Shown piece by piece: positions 30,621-39,960 of a DNA stretch of 64,000 nucleotides. Where the stretch lies: NCBI GenBank assembly GCA_021773645.1, contig JAJFJU010000016.1, positions 1 through 64,000 of the forward strand, read 5' to 3'. The notes below the pieces were generated by a model. It worked only from the letters and a program-made list of their open reading frames with translations. It was not told the DNA's origin and did not search any database. Position numbers and translations under genes: made by a program. This DNA comes from Gammaproteobacteria bacterium. Lineage in GTDB: Bacteria; Pseudomonadota; Gammaproteobacteria; HK1. Positions within the stretch are counted from its first letter, which is position 1; each line of letters opens with the position of its first letter.

Positions 30621-31739
30621 TTGCTAAAAAGAAAAGACCAACGCCTGGCTGAATTAAAGGCGCTCATTCCCGAGATTAGCCCTGCTGATGGCTTGGCCTT
30701 GCAGCAGGATGGTGTGGTACTGCTTGATGTGCGGGAGGTGGGTGAGATTGCCCAGGGGAGTCCGGTGGGGGCGACATGGCTGGGGCGCAGTTTTCTTGAA
30801 CTGGAGGTAGAGGAAAAGCTTCCCGATTCAGAGCGTCCCGTGATGGTGATGTGTGGCTCTGGCCAACGTGCTCTGTTTGCCGCTGAGGCGCTGCAAAAGC
30901 TAGGCTATACGGACGTTCGTTCGGTGGCTGGTGGTTTTGAACGCTGGAAGAATGAGGGTCTCGCCTTCGAGATACCTAAGGGGCTGGACGCTACGGCCCG
31001 TGAGCGTTATTCCCGCCATCTGCGTATGCCAGAGGTGGGGGAGGCCGGTCAGTTGCATTTGCTGGAGAGCAAGGTGCTGCTTATTGGTGCTGGAGGGCTT
31101 GGTTCGCCAGCCGCGTTGTATTTGGCTGCAGCGGGTGTGGGCACGCTAGGCATTGTTGATCATGATGTGGTGGACCGCAGTAATCTGCAACGCCAAATTC
31201 TGCATACTGAGGCACGCATTGGCCTGTCCAAAGTGAGTTCTGCGCATGCAGCTATCAATGCCCTCAATCCTGCGATCAGGGTTGTGGAGCACGAGTTGCA
31301 TCTGGATAGCGATAACGTAGATAAGCTCTTTTCCGGATATGACTTGGTTATCGACGGTTCAGACAACTTTCCCACCCGCTATCTGGTGAACGATGCCTGT
31401 GTGCGTCACGGTATTCCCAATGTATATGGGGCGGTCTACCGCTTTGAGGGTCAGGTGAGCGTATTCTGGCCGGCCTCTGAGCAACGGGGGCCCTGCTATC
31501 GTTGCCTTTATCCCGATCCACCCTCCGCAGAAATGGCACCGTCTTGCGCCGAGGCCGGGGTGCTTGGTGTGTTACCGGGCGTGATCGGTTTGTTGCAGGC
31601 CGTGGAGGCGATTAAGTTGCTGCTTAAGGTGGGGCAGCCTCTGGTTGGCAAGCTGCTCTATTACGATGCCTTGAGTACAGATTTCTCCATCCTTAAACTG
31701 GCATCCAATCCGGATTGCCCTTCCTGCGGTAAAATCTAG
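30621..31739 (+). CDS. MoeB/ThiF-family adenylyltransferase with N-terminal rhodanese domain
   Basis: A 372-residue fusion. Residues about 15-118 form a rhodanese domain with the persulfide Cys in MCGSGQRA. From about 128 comes an E1-like adenylyltransferase: GAGGLGSPAALYLAAAGVG (ATP), DRSNLQRQ, the CYRC and CPSC zinc pairs. It should adenylate the C-terminal Gly-Gly of a small sulfur carrier (MoaD, ThiS or similar) and hand over sulfur, for molybdopterin, thiamin or tRNA thiolation. The usual MoeB/ThiF protein has no rhodanese, or has it C-terminal (as in MOCS3). The start is TTG 30621, with AAGGGC upstream; it is uncertain. No MoaD/ThiS gene is adjacent. Confidence 0.88.
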   Translation: MLKRKDQRLAELKALIPEISPADGLALQQDGVVLLDVREVGEIAQGSPVGATWLGRSFLELEVEEKLPDSERPVMVMCGSGQRALFAAEALQKLGYTDVRSVAGGFERWKNEGLAFEIPKGLDATARERYSRHLRMPEVGEAGQLHLLESKVLLIGAGGLGSPAALYLAAAGVGTLGIVDHDVVDRSNLQRQILHTEARIGLSKVSSAHAAINALNPAIRVVEHELHLDSDNVDKLFSGYDLVIDGSDNFPTRYLVNDACVRHGIPNVYGAVYRFEGQVSVFWPASEQRGPCYRCLYPDPPSAEMAPSCAEAGVLGVLPGVIGLLQAVEAIKLLLKVGQPLVGKLLYYDALSTDFSILKLASNPDCPSCGKI

Positions 31740-31879
31740 CCACCTTTTTTTAAGCCATCCCAAGGCCGGTTGGCTCCTGCTGTCCATTCAAGATTTACGT
31801 CCGTCTGCCGACTGTATGGTGACGAAGGGATATCTCATCTCGTCAGGGAAATTAGACGATCAGATCCAATGGGGAGAGT

Positions 31880-33643
31880 TTGTTGCCGGTCGAAAATACC
31901 ACGCCACTCGTAGAAGTAACGTCGCTGTTGCGCGAGGGGATTGTTTCCACGAATGCCCCCACCGTCCTAGTGGTGGATGACAGTAAATCCAATCAGATGA
32001 TTTTAACGGCCTATCTTGAGGCAGATGGATTTAAGGTAGAACTGGCGGCAAATGGTTTGGAGGCGGTGGAACAGGTTAGACAGAAGCGCCCGGATGTCAT
32101 CCTCATGGACATCAACATGCCGGTGATGGATGGTTACGAGGCGACACGTCATATCAAGAACGATATTGGCGATTCGTTCCTGCCTATCCTGTTTCTCACT
32201 GGGCAAACTGATGAGAAGGCACTCGCCCGCTGTGTACGCTCCGGTGGGGATGATTTTCTTAACAAGCCAGTTCAGCAGGTCATCCTTAAGGCCAAGCTCG
32301 ATGCCTTGCTGAGAATTTCAGATCTTTACGGCATGGTGAGGCAGCAGTACCACTCTCTCTCCAGTCATAAAGAGGAGCAGGAGCGAGAATTTGAGGTGGC
32401 GGAGCGGCTGTTTTCCAATGTCGTTCACTCGGCCTGCCTGGATGAGTTGCCGAATATTAATTATCTCCATTCCGCCATGTCGGTATTCAATGGTGATTTG
32501 TTATTGGCTACGGAATTACCTGGTGGCGCTTTACGTGTGCTGGTAGGAGACTTCACCGGCCATGGTCTGGCGGCCTCCATTGGTGCCTTACCAGTGGCTG
32601 AAATCTTTAATGGCATGTCGGCCAAGGGTTTCGCTATTGGCGATCTGGTGCAGGAAATCAATCGAAAACTCCGCAGATTGCTACCGGTGGGGCGATTTTT
32701 CTGCGCCTCGGTGATGGATTGGATCTGGGAGGAATCTCGGCTTTCCGTATGGAATGGTGGCCTGCCAGAGGTCCTGGTTGCCAGCGAAAATGGAGAGATT
32801 ATTCATCGTTTGCCGTCCCGAAATTTACCCTTGGGTACGGTGTCAACCGAGCGGGTGAATACGGGTGTGGAGGAGTACGAGATCCTTCCAGGCCAGCGTG
32901 TTTATGCCTATTCCGATGGCATTATTGAAGCGGAAAACCCGTCTGGAGAGTTGTATGGGCAGGCACGTCTGGAGGCCTGTTTTGATGGCGCGATGCCGGC
33001 CGACAGTATTTATGCACGAATCGTAAACGGTGCGGAGGCGTTCTGTGAGGACGAATCCCAGTCCGATGACCTCACCTTGATGGAATTGCATTGCGATCCA
33101 GCGGTGATGGTGGCGCGGGCCAAGGATAAGCAGGAGGAGGAGAACACTCGCCCACCCATGCATTGGCGTTTCCAGCTAGAGTTTGAGGCGGATATGCTGC
33201 GCAGTGCGGAGCCGATTCCGCTGCTGACCCAGATGTTGTTGGACTATCAGGGCTTAAGGGGTCATTGGAGCCGGATTTTCACGGTGCTGACTGAGTTGTA
33301 CACCAATGCCTTGGATCACGGCATTCTTGGGCTGGATTCTGGCATGAAGGACTCTGCTGAGGGCTTTAGCCAGTATTACACCCAGCGTGAGCAGCGCCTA
33401 GCCAACCTTGAGGATGGGCGATTGATGATTAAGCTGCAGCATGTGGCCCATGGTGAGGGTGGTCGACTTACCATCAGCTTTAAGGATAGCGGCCTTGGTT
33501 TTGACTTTAACGCAGCACCGATAGAAGTAACGAGTAATCTAGGTCTTTCCGGGCGGGGTATACCGCTGATGCGCTCGCTGTGCCAATCTCTTAATTATCA
33601 CGGCAAGGGTAATTCTGTTACCGCTGTCATCGACTGGGATTAG
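31880..33643 (+). CDS. Response regulator-PP2C phosphatase-HATPase fusion
   Basis: A 587-residue cytosolic signalling protein. The receiver domain (about 28-145) has phospho-acceptor Asp77 in ILMDINMP and LNKPV. A PP2C/SpoIIE phosphatase domain follows (FNGDLLLA, VGDFTGHGLAAS, SDDLTL carry the metal-binding Asp residues). The C-terminal HATPase/RsbW-like domain has TELYTNALDHG and FKDSGLGFDF. It is built like HsbR of Pseudomonas, which both phosphorylates and dephosphorylates a STAS anti-anti-sigma partner. The start is TTG at 31880 or 31883 after GGGGAGAG. The likely partner is the STAS protein at 37015-37347, but none is directly adjacent. Confidence 0.9.
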   Translation: MLPVENTTPLVEVTSLLREGIVSTNAPTVLVVDDSKSNQMILTAYLEADGFKVELAANGLEAVEQVRQKRPDVILMDINMPVMDGYEATRHIKNDIGDSFLPILFLTGQTDEKALARCVRSGGDDFLNKPVQQVILKAKLDALLRISDLYGMVRQQYHSLSSHKEEQEREFEVAERLFSNVVHSACLDELPNINYLHSAMSVFNGDLLLATELPGGALRVLVGDFTGHGLAASIGALPVAEIFNGMSAKGFAIGDLVQEINRKLRRLLPVGRFFCASVMDWIWEESRLSVWNGGLPEVLVASENGEIIHRLPSRNLPLGTVSTERVNTGVEEYEILPGQRVYAYSDGIIEAENPSGELYGQARLEACFDGAMPADSIYARIVNGAEAFCEDESQSDDLTLMELHCDPAVMVARAKDKQEEENTRPPMHWRFQLEFEADMLRSAEPIPLLTQMLLDYQGLRGHWSRIFTVLTELYTNALDHGILGLDSGMKDSAEGFSQYYTQREQRLANLEDGRLMIKLQHVAHGEGGRLTISFKDSGLGFDFNAAPIEVTSNLGLSGRGIPLMRSLCQSLNYHGKGNSVTAVIDWD

Positions 33644-33806
33644 GAGCCTGTCGGACTTAGGACTGCTCTACTGTGGAAAAGCTATTTTGGTCATATTTCC
33701 CGATCCTTTTCGTTACCTACAGGGATGTAGGGTAAAAGGCGTAAGCAGGACGCGTAATCCTCAAATAGCTTCTCCTCGCGACGAGCGCCTAAAACCGACA
33801 GGCTCC
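33643..33806. repeat. MITE-like palindromic element, copy 1
   Basis: The terminal inverted repeats GGAGCCTGTCGG / CCGACAGGCTCC enclose 140 bases. The ends match the element at 63555-63717 in the opposite orientation over long blocks, such as TTTAGGCGCTCGTCGCGAG and CAGTAGAGCAGTCCTAAG, while the centres differ. The centre here holds the hairpin ACCTACAGGGATGTAGGGT. There is no coding capacity. The element abuts the stop codon of the preceding gene. Confidence 0.85.
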
Positions 33807-33881
33807 TTTTTCTAGCGCTGCTGCGCATCCTTTCTACCCTGCTACAATCACCCCTTATTCCCAGAATCAGGAGGTGTTCAA

Positions 33882-34184
33882 GTGGAGCAACAAGATCGTG
33901 TCGAACTGGAGGCTGCGTCTTTCCGTAGCCTAGTAGCCTATCTGCAGGAACACCCAGAAGTGCAGAATATTGACTTGATGAACCTGGCAGGCTTTTGTCG
34001 TAACTGCATGTCCAAGTGGTATCTGGCCGCCGCCAAAGAACAGCATCTCGATCTGAATGAAGATGAAGCCAAGGAGGCGATCTATGGCATGCCTTACGGC
34101 GAATGGAAGAAGCGCTATCAACAGAAGGCAAGTGCAGAGCAACTGGCGGCCTTTGAGGCCCGTCAGGCGGCACAAGACAATTAG
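33882..34184 (+). CDS. DUF1244-family protein
   Basis: A 100-residue soluble protein with the family core LMNLAGFCRNCMSKWYLAAA and EAIYGMPYGEWKKRYQ. The CxxC pair in FCRNC may bind metal. Function is unknown. The start is GTG 33882 after AGGAGG. It precedes the MscS gene by 12 bases. Confidence 0.88.
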   Translation: MEQQDRVELEAASFRSLVAYLQEHPEVQNIDLMNLAGFCRNCMSKWYLAAAKEQHLDLNEDEAKEAIYGMPYGEWKKRYQQKASAEQLAAFEARQAAQDN

Positions 34185-34196
34185 GTTTTTGACGGC

Positions 34197-35300
34197 GTGA
34201 CTTTCGATTTCTCATCGACTTCTGGTTTGGAGCCCTGGGTGCTTCAGACCTTTCTGGTGGTCTTCGCGACCCTCCTTTGCCACTACGTGGTACGCCGTAT
34301 GCTCGGCCGTATCCATGCCCGCCTAGAGCGCACACGTACACCTTGGGATAATGCGCTGGTAGGGGCACTGATTAAGCCGCTTGGCGTACTTATCTGGATT
34401 GTTGGTCTCGCCTTTGCGGTAGATATTATCCGCCAGCAAACGGCCGCCCCCATCTTTGATGCGGTGGTTCCGCTGAGAAATCTCGGGGTTATTATGGTTA
34501 TGGCGTGGTTTCTGATACGCCTGATACACCGTGCCGAGGAGAATATCCGGCTGGCCGAAGTGGCTGAGGATGCATCATTCGACCGTAGCACCTTGGATGC
34601 CGTCGCCAAATTGCTGCGCGTTTCGGTGCTGATTACCGCTGTGTTGGTCGGGCTGCAGACTTTGGGTTTCAGCATTTCTGGGGTGCTTGCTTTTGGTGGT
34701 GTTGGTGGTATTGCAGTGGGTTTTGCTGCCAAGGATTTGCTGGCTAATTTCTTTGGTGGTTTGATGATCTACTTGGACCGCCCATTCTCGGTGGGGGATT
34801 GGGTGCGTTCTCCGGATCGCAACATCGAAGGTACGGTGGAGCAGATTGGTTGGCGCCTGACCCGCATTCGTACCTTTGATAAGCGCCCCCTCTATGTACC
34901 CAATTCTACTTTTGCCACCATTGCGGTGGAGAATCCCTCGCGGATGAGTAACCGGCGGATCTACGAGACCATCGGCATTCGTTACGAAGATGGGGACAAA
35001 ATGGGCGATATCGTCCAGGCAGTACGGAAGATGCTGGAAACCCACCCCGATATTGATAACAACCAGACGCTAATTGTTAACTTCAATAGCTTTGCCGCCT
35101 CATCGTTGGATTTCTTTGTATACACCTTTACCCGCACTACGGACTGGGTGAGTTATCACGGGGTTAAGCAGGATGTGCTGCTGCGAATTCTCTCCATTAT
35201 TGCCGAGCGTGACGCTGAGATTGCCTTCCCCACCTCTACTTTGCACATGCCTAACGCATTGGGCTTTCAACAAACACCACTGCCGGTAGAGAGCGGTTGA
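34197..35300 (+). CDS. MscS-family mechanosensitive ion channel
   Basis: A 367-residue inner-membrane channel. Four N-terminal hydrophobic segments (about 15-35, 65-85, 93-110, 135-155) precede the pore helix. The pore segment GVGGIAVGFAAKDLLANFFGG is followed by YLDRPFSVGDWV, the family hallmark, and the cytosolic beta domain with TRIRTFDKRPLYVPNSTF. It should release solutes at low external osmolarity. The start is GTG 34197. The PP2C gene at 35302 begins one base after its stop, so channel and signalling protein are likely cotranscribed. Confidence 0.92.
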   Translation: MTFDFSSTSGLEPWVLQTFLVVFATLLCHYVVRRMLGRIHARLERTRTPWDNALVGALIKPLGVLIWIVGLAFAVDIIRQQTAAPIFDAVVPLRNLGVIMVMAWFLIRLIHRAEENIRLAEVAEDASFDRSTLDAVAKLLRVSVLITAVLVGLQTLGFSISGVLAFGGVGGIAVGFAAKDLLANFFGGLMIYLDRPFSVGDWVRSPDRNIEGTVEQIGWRLTRIRTFDKRPLYVPNSTFATIAVENPSRMSNRRIYETIGIRYEDGDKMGDIVQAVRKMLETHPDIDNNQTLIVNFNSFAASSLDFFVYTFTRTTDWVSYHGVKQDVLLRILSIIAERDAEIAFPTSTLHMPNALGFQQTPLPVESG

Positions 35301-35301
35301 A

Positions 35302-36999
35302 GTGAGTACCAAGCGGCCAGATCTACGCCTGATTGGCAAAGATTCAGACCACGATGCCGTAGAGCAACTGGCATTATTGGCCGAGTTGATTCAAGAATTC
35401 GCCAGTTCTTTGAATCTTGATGAGACGCTGCAGACGGCTATTGAACGCTTCATGGCCTATATGGATGCCGAGGCGGCATCCATATTCTTGCTGGAAAACA
35501 AAGATCGGGAGTTGGTCTGCTACAAGTGCGTGGGCCCGGTTGATATCGCCGGTCTGCGCCTGAATGTGGCGGAAGGCATAGTCGGAAAATGTGTGCGCGA
35601 GCAGGCCTGTCAGATGGTTCGGGATGTGCGCCGCAGCCGGGATTTTAGCGGCACTATTGATCATAGCTCCGGCTTTTCCACCCGTTCGCTGCTGTGTGCT
35701 CCCCTGAGTGTACGTGGTGAGTGTATCGGGGTGCTGGAACTGGTTAACAAGCGCAGTGGTGACGGCTTGTTTGACCCCCAGGACCAGACGCTGGTTCGTG
35801 TATTGGCATCGGCGGCGGCGCTAGCTATTCACAACGCGCGTATGGCGGATTCCTTGGTAGAACATGAACGCCTGCGGCGGGAATTTGAGCTTGCCCGGGA
35901 GATTCAGCGCAAGTTATTGCCCGTACCCCACGAAACGCGGTTCCCCGTGGCTGGGGTCAATTTCCCGGCTTATGAGGTGTCCGGGGACTTCTACGATTTT
36001 TTCCGTCTTCCCGATGGGCGTATCTATTTCAATCTTGCCGATGTTTCCGGAAAGGGTATGAATGCAGCGTTGCTGATGGCTCAGACCAGCAGCCTGTTGC
36101 GTTGTCTGGCGCGGGATTATACGGACCCGGGAAAGCTACTGGCGCGGGTTAATCAGGCCCTTTGTGAAACTGCTTCCCGCGGGATGTTTGTCACCATTGT
36201 TTCCGGCTACATCGAGCCGCAGGGCAGGCTGATCTGTTTTTCCAATGCCGGGCACCAGCCACCCTTGCAGCGTCACTGTGATGGTGGGTTTGCCGAGATT
36301 CCTGCGGGTGCCCCGCCACTAGGCGTGGATCCCGAGACGGAATTTCCCATGAGTGAGCTATCGCTGATGGATGGTAGCTTGTATCTCTTTACCGATGGGG
36401 TAACCGAGAGCCTGACCGCGGAGCACAAGCCGCTGGATGTATCAGGCCTAATTGAGCTTATTGAGAGCGGTACAGCATTGGAATCTAGTGAGCAGCTGGA
36501 AAATATTGTCGCTGAGATTCGGCGTCCTGGGACACGCCAGCGGGATGACATCACCATGATGTTAATCAGCAGCAGATGCCATCAGCTAAGTAAAAAACTG
36601 TTTCAACAGAGATTTTCGGCACAGCCGGAATGTCTGCAGGATGTTCGAGCCAAGGTGAATGCGGCGGCTATACAGGCTGGATGCAGTGCCAAGGTGGCGG
36701 CACAGATAGTATTGGCCGTGGACGAGGCCTGTACAAACATCATGCAGCACGCTGATCAGGGGGATTACGCCGGTGAAATCCTGTTGGAGATGCACAATAA
36801 TGACGAGGAATTGATTTGCGTGTTGAAGGACTGGGCGGCACCGCTAGATCCCTCTCAGATTCAACCACGGGCGCTGGATGAATTGCGTCCCGGGGGACTC
36901 GGCACTCACTTTATCAATGAGCTTATGGACAACTGGATTTTTGATGAAGCCCCGCAGGGTTGCGGAAATTGTTTGACCTTAAGAAAGCATATCGCATAA
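35302..36999 (+). CDS. GAF-PP2C phosphatase-HATPase fusion
   Basis: A 565-residue cytosolic protein. An N-terminal GAF sensor domain (about 22-185) is followed by a short coiled coil (EHERLRREFELAREIQRKLL). The RsbU/SpoIIE-type phosphatase domain (about 210-420) has VSGDFYDF, DVSGKGMNAALLM and RDDITMM. The RsbW-like HATPase domain (about 430-565) has LAVDEACTNIMQHA. Carrying both kinase-like and phosphatase domains, it could set the phosphorylation state of one STAS protein in either direction. The start is GTG 35302. The STAS gene lies 15 bases downstream and the lipid transporter follows, so it is probably the switch of that operon. Confidence 0.92.
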   Translation: MSTKRPDLRLIGKDSDHDAVEQLALLAELIQEFASSLNLDETLQTAIERFMAYMDAEAASIFLLENKDRELVCYKCVGPVDIAGLRLNVAEGIVGKCVREQACQMVRDVRRSRDFSGTIDHSSGFSTRSLLCAPLSVRGECIGVLELVNKRSGDGLFDPQDQTLVRVLASAAALAIHNARMADSLVEHERLRREFELAREIQRKLLPVPHETRFPVAGVNFPAYEVSGDFYDFFRLPDGRIYFNLADVSGKGMNAALLMAQTSSLLRCLARDYTDPGKLLARVNQALCETASRGMFVTIVSGYIEPQGRLICFSNAGHQPPLQRHCDGGFAEIPAGAPPLGVDPETEFPMSELSLMDGSLYLFTDGVTESLTAEHKPLDVSGLIELIESGTALESSEQLENIVAEIRRPGTRQRDDITMMLISSRCHQLSKKLFQQRFSAQPECLQDVRAKVNAAAIQAGCSAKVAAQIVLAVDEACTNIMQHADQGDYAGEILLEMHNNDEELICVLKDWAAPLDPSQIQPRALDELRPGGLGTHFINELMDNWIFDEAPQGCGNCLTLRKHIA

Positions 37000-37014
37000 A
37001 TCAGGGAGTATGAG

Positions 37015-37347
37015 GTGAGCTTTGGGCATAGAGTAGAAAGAGGTTATGCGGTGGTGGCGCTGCGTGGAGATGTGGACCTCGCACGGTCCCCTGATGCGCG
37101 GGCGCTGATCCTTCAGTGCCTGGAGCAAAAGAGCGATCTGCTGGTGGATCTTTCAGAGGTTGATTATATCGATAGCTCGGGCGTCGCCAGCTTGGTGGAG
37201 GGATACCAGATGGCAAAAAAAGAAGGGTTGAAATTTGGCCTTATCGGGGTGAGTGAGGCGGCTCTTAGTGTCCTGAAGCTGGCTCGTCTCGATCAGGTCT
37301 TTCCTATACATGCCGATCTGGATGCACGGCTCTTGGATGATGGCTGA
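37015..37347 (+). CDS. STAS-domain anti-anti-sigma-like protein
   Basis: A 110-residue single STAS domain. The phospho-acceptor region YIDSSGVASL has the conserved DSSG, with Ser54 the expected target, as in SpoIIAA and RsbV. The start is GTG 37015 with AGGGAG upstream. It is flanked by the phosphatase/kinase fusion (15 bases) and overlaps the MlaE gene. In E. coli, MlaB is a STAS protein that binds the MlaF ATPase, but it usually lies after mlaD and need not be phosphorylated. So this protein could be a MlaB-like transporter subunit under phospho-control, or an anti-anti-sigma factor. Confidence 0.88.
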   Translation: MSFGHRVERGYAVVALRGDVDLARSPDARALILQCLEQKSDLLVDLSEVDYIDSSGVASLVEGYQMAKKEGLKFGLIGVSEAALSVLKLARLDQVFPIHADLDARLLDDG

Positions 37348-38140
37348 AACCCGACTTGGACGGGTAGAACAGCTGGGGAAGCGCACTCTTGGCTTGATCG
37401 CTGAGGTGGGGTATCTGGCGGCTTTATTAACGGAAAGCCTCTACTGGATTTTTGCCGGCGTGTTCCAGCGCCAACCGGTGCGCGTGAGCTCAGTATTTGC
37501 CGAAATGATGCGTACCGGGGTTAGTGCCATTCCCATCGTATTTCTGCTGTCCTTCTCCATCGGCGTCATGCTGGCTATTCAGGGGATTCATACCCTGCGC
37601 ACTTTTGGTGCTGAATCCCAGGTCGTTATCGGCATTGCGCTTTCTATAAGCCGGGAATTTGGGCCGCTCATTACCGGCATCGTAGTGGCTGGACGCACAG
37701 GTTCTGCTCTCGCTGCTCGTATTGGCACGATGGTTGTTTCTGAGGAAATCGATGCCCTGCGGGTGATGGGAATCCAGCCAGTGCGCTACCTCGTCTCACC
37801 GGTATTGCTGGCCATGTTGGTGATGTTGCCGGCATTAACCATCATGGCGGATTTTGCTGGTTTACTCGGAGGTGCGGTCTACAGCGCCATGGATCTAGGT
37901 ATTAGCTATGCCGCCTACGCCGATCGAGTTATCAGCGTGCTGAAGACCGGGGACATCTGGCAGGGGCTTATCAAGAGTGCTGTGTTTGCCACGGTGATTA
38001 CCCTCATTGGGGTTGCTAATGGCTTTAGCGTTACCGGTGGGGCAGAGGGCGTGGGGCGAGCCACTACACGCTCTGTGGTACTAGCCATTTCAGGCATTGT
38101 CATTGCCGATATGGTGTTTACCTGGTTTCTTAACCGATGA
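37340..38140 (+). CDS. mlaE: MlaE-type lipid ABC transporter permease
   Basis: A 266-residue permease of the MlaE/YrbE family that moves phospholipids or other lipids between the inner and outer membranes. It has the amphipathic N-terminal helix, then FLLSFSIGVMLAIQGIHTLR, and the EFGPLITGIVVAGRTGSALAA region with the coupling helix, and five or six membrane segments. ATG 37340 or 37337 is chosen; both overlap the STAS gene end. The upstream ATG 37310 would overlap it by 38 bases. mlaF overlaps its end by four. Confidence 0.9.
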   Translation: MAETRLGRVEQLGKRTLGLIAEVGYLAALLTESLYWIFAGVFQRQPVRVSSVFAEMMRTGVSAIPIVFLLSFSIGVMLAIQGIHTLRTFGAESQVVIGIALSISREFGPLITGIVVAGRTGSALAARIGTMVVSEEIDALRVMGIQPVRYLVSPVLLAMLVMLPALTIMADFAGLLGGAVYSAMDLGISYAAYADRVISVLKTGDIWQGLIKSAVFATVITLIGVANGFSVTGGAEGVGRATTRSVVLAISGIVIADMVFTWFLNR

Positions 38141-38952
38141 GTTCCGTTTCAGACCGCATGCTGACCTCAGATCCGGTGGTTGAGGTAGAAAATCTGGTGG
38201 CCCATTACGGCAGTCACAAGGTGCTTGATGGGGTCAATCTTACGGTTAATGCCGGTGAAATCCACATCATTATGGGCGGCAGTGGTTCGGGTAAGAGCAC
38301 CTTGCTGCGCCATCTGCTGGGTCTGCGGCGTGTGACCTCGGGACGAATTCGTCTGCTTGGGCATGAACTGGATGGGGTGCATCGGAGTGAGTTACAGGAA
38401 CTGCGAAAGCAGATCGGTGTGTCCTTTCAGGGCGGGGCACTTCTGAGCTCTATGACTGTGGGCGAGAATGTTACCCTGCCGTTGCGAGAGCATACCCGGC
38501 TGGACGAAAGTACCATGGCCATCATGGCGCGGATGAAGCTAGAGGTGGTCAATCTCGGAGGATTTGAACACTTTATGCCGGCTCAGTTATCGGGGGGCAT
38601 GATCAAGCGTGCGGCCCTCGCTCGCGCCATCGTTATGGATCCGAAATTATTGTTTTTCGATGAGCCCTCGGCTGGGCTCGATCCGGTAGTATCGGCAGAG
38701 CTCGATGAGCTTATCCTGCGCCTGCGAGAGGCCATGCACATGAGTATCGTGGTGGTTACCCACGAATTAGAGAGTGCATTTCGCATTGCTGACCGCATGA
38801 CGGTGCTCGATTGCGGGAAAATACTAATCAGCGACACGGCGGATAAGGTGCGTAATTCAGCTAATTCCCGGGTTCAGGATTTACTCAATCGGCGGCCCAG
38901 GGTCGAGGAATTAGACGCCGATGCTTATCTTGCACGCCTCACTGGAGAATAG
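38137..38952 (+). CDS. mlaF: MlaF-type lipid ABC transporter ATPase
   Basis: A 271-residue ABC ATPase. Walker A is GGSGSGKST, the signature is LSGGMIKRAALARA, Walker B is LLFFDEPSAGLDP, and the H-loop is VVTHE. It powers the MlaE permease at the cytosolic face. ATG 38137 overlaps the mlaE stop. In Mla systems the STAS protein MlaB binds this subunit, which bears on the role of the STAS protein at 37015. Confidence 0.93.
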   Translation: MSSVSDRMLTSDPVVEVENLVAHYGSHKVLDGVNLTVNAGEIHIIMGGSGSGKSTLLRHLLGLRRVTSGRIRLLGHELDGVHRSELQELRKQIGVSFQGGALLSSMTVGENVTLPLREHTRLDESTMAIMARMKLEVVNLGGFEHFMPAQLSGGMIKRAALARAIVMDPKLLFFDEPSAGLDPVVSAELDELILRLREAMHMSIVVVTHELESAFRIADRMTVLDCGKILISDTADKVRNSANSRVQDLLNRRPRVEELDADAYLARLTGE

Positions 38953-38958
38953 CCGTCT

Positions 38959-39960
38959 GTGAAACGCGATAACGTACATTATCTGGCCGTAGGCAGCTTT
39001 GTGCTCATCGCGCTGGCTGCATTGCTATTTAGCATCGCGGTGCTTAGTGGGCGTACTGGGGCAACAGATGCCTACTACCTTTATTATCAAAATATCGCTG
39101 GTGTGAAGTTCGGGACACCGGTTTTTTATGAAGGCTTCCAAGTAGGGCAGGTTGAGGAGATTGAACCGCGACGCGAGGCGGGGAGTTTGCGTTATCGGCT
39201 ACGTCTGCATATCCGCCGTGACTGGCCAATTCCAGAGGATAGCGTTGCCAGGATGACGGCCTCCGGTTTGCTGGCGGTCATCTCCATTGATATTAAGGGT
39301 GGGCAGAGCGCACGTATCCTCTCTCCCGGAGATGAAATCAAGGGCGCGCCGAGTATCAATCTACTCGCCACGCTCAATGATACCGCCGAGGATTTTCGCG
39401 CCTTGTCGCGGGATACTATTCGACCGCTAGTTAAGGATTTACAGACCCAGTTGGCCAGCTTGTTGGCGGAGTTTCGTGGGCTCAGCAGGGACAGTGTGCG
39501 CCCCCTGATGGATAAATTACGCGGCGATTTGGAGCGGGCGGATCTGGTGACCGAGGCAAGCAGTGTGCTGGTGCGCCTGAATGATGCGGCCGGTTCGTTG
39601 CAGCAATGGCTCAGTGTAGAGAATCGCAACAATGCCGAGACTGCGCTTTCAAACCTGGCTCAGGCCTCGGGAAAGCTCCATACCGTGCTGGGAGAAGTTG
39701 AGCAGCTGCGTGAGCATGCAGAGCGAGTGCTGAGCGGTGTGGAGGGCATGGTCGATGAGAATCGAGGTGATTTGCATGGCGCGGTAAAGGAACTGCGCCA
39801 GATTTTGACGACGCTCTCGCTGCGTGTTGATACGGTGGGCTATCACCTTGAGGGTAGCAGTCGCAACATCCATGAATTTACCCGTCAGATTCGGGAGAAT
39901 CCCGCGCTACTCATCAGTGCACCGGCACCACAAAAATTTCAAGGAAAAGCGCCACGATGA
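38959..39960 (+). CDS. mlaD: MlaD-like MCE-domain protein
   Basis: A 333-residue inner-membrane-anchored, periplasmic MCE protein. One N-terminal helix (about 9-30) is followed by the MCE domain (YLYYQNIAGVKFGTPVFYEG to about 140), which forms hexameric lipid-conducting rings. A long helical tail (about 150-310) is rich in heptad-like Leu and could form a needle. The start is GTG 38959, 6 bases after mlaF. At 333 residues it is longer than E. coli MlaD and closer to the long single-MCE proteins paired with PqiC-like lipoproteins. Confidence 0.9.
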   Translation: MKRDNVHYLAVGSFVLIALAALLFSIAVLSGRTGATDAYYLYYQNIAGVKFGTPVFYEGFQVGQVEEIEPRREAGSLRYRLRLHIRRDWPIPEDSVARMTASGLLAVISIDIKGGQSARILSPGDEIKGAPSINLLATLNDTAEDFRALSRDTIRPLVKDLQTQLASLLAEFRGLSRDSVRPLMDKLRGDLERADLVTEASSVLVRLNDAAGSLQQWLSVENRNNAETALSNLAQASGKLHTVLGEVEQLREHAERVLSGVEGMVDENRGDLHGAVKELRQILTTLSLRVDTVGYHLEGSSRNIHEFTRQIRENPALLISAPAPQKFQGKAPR

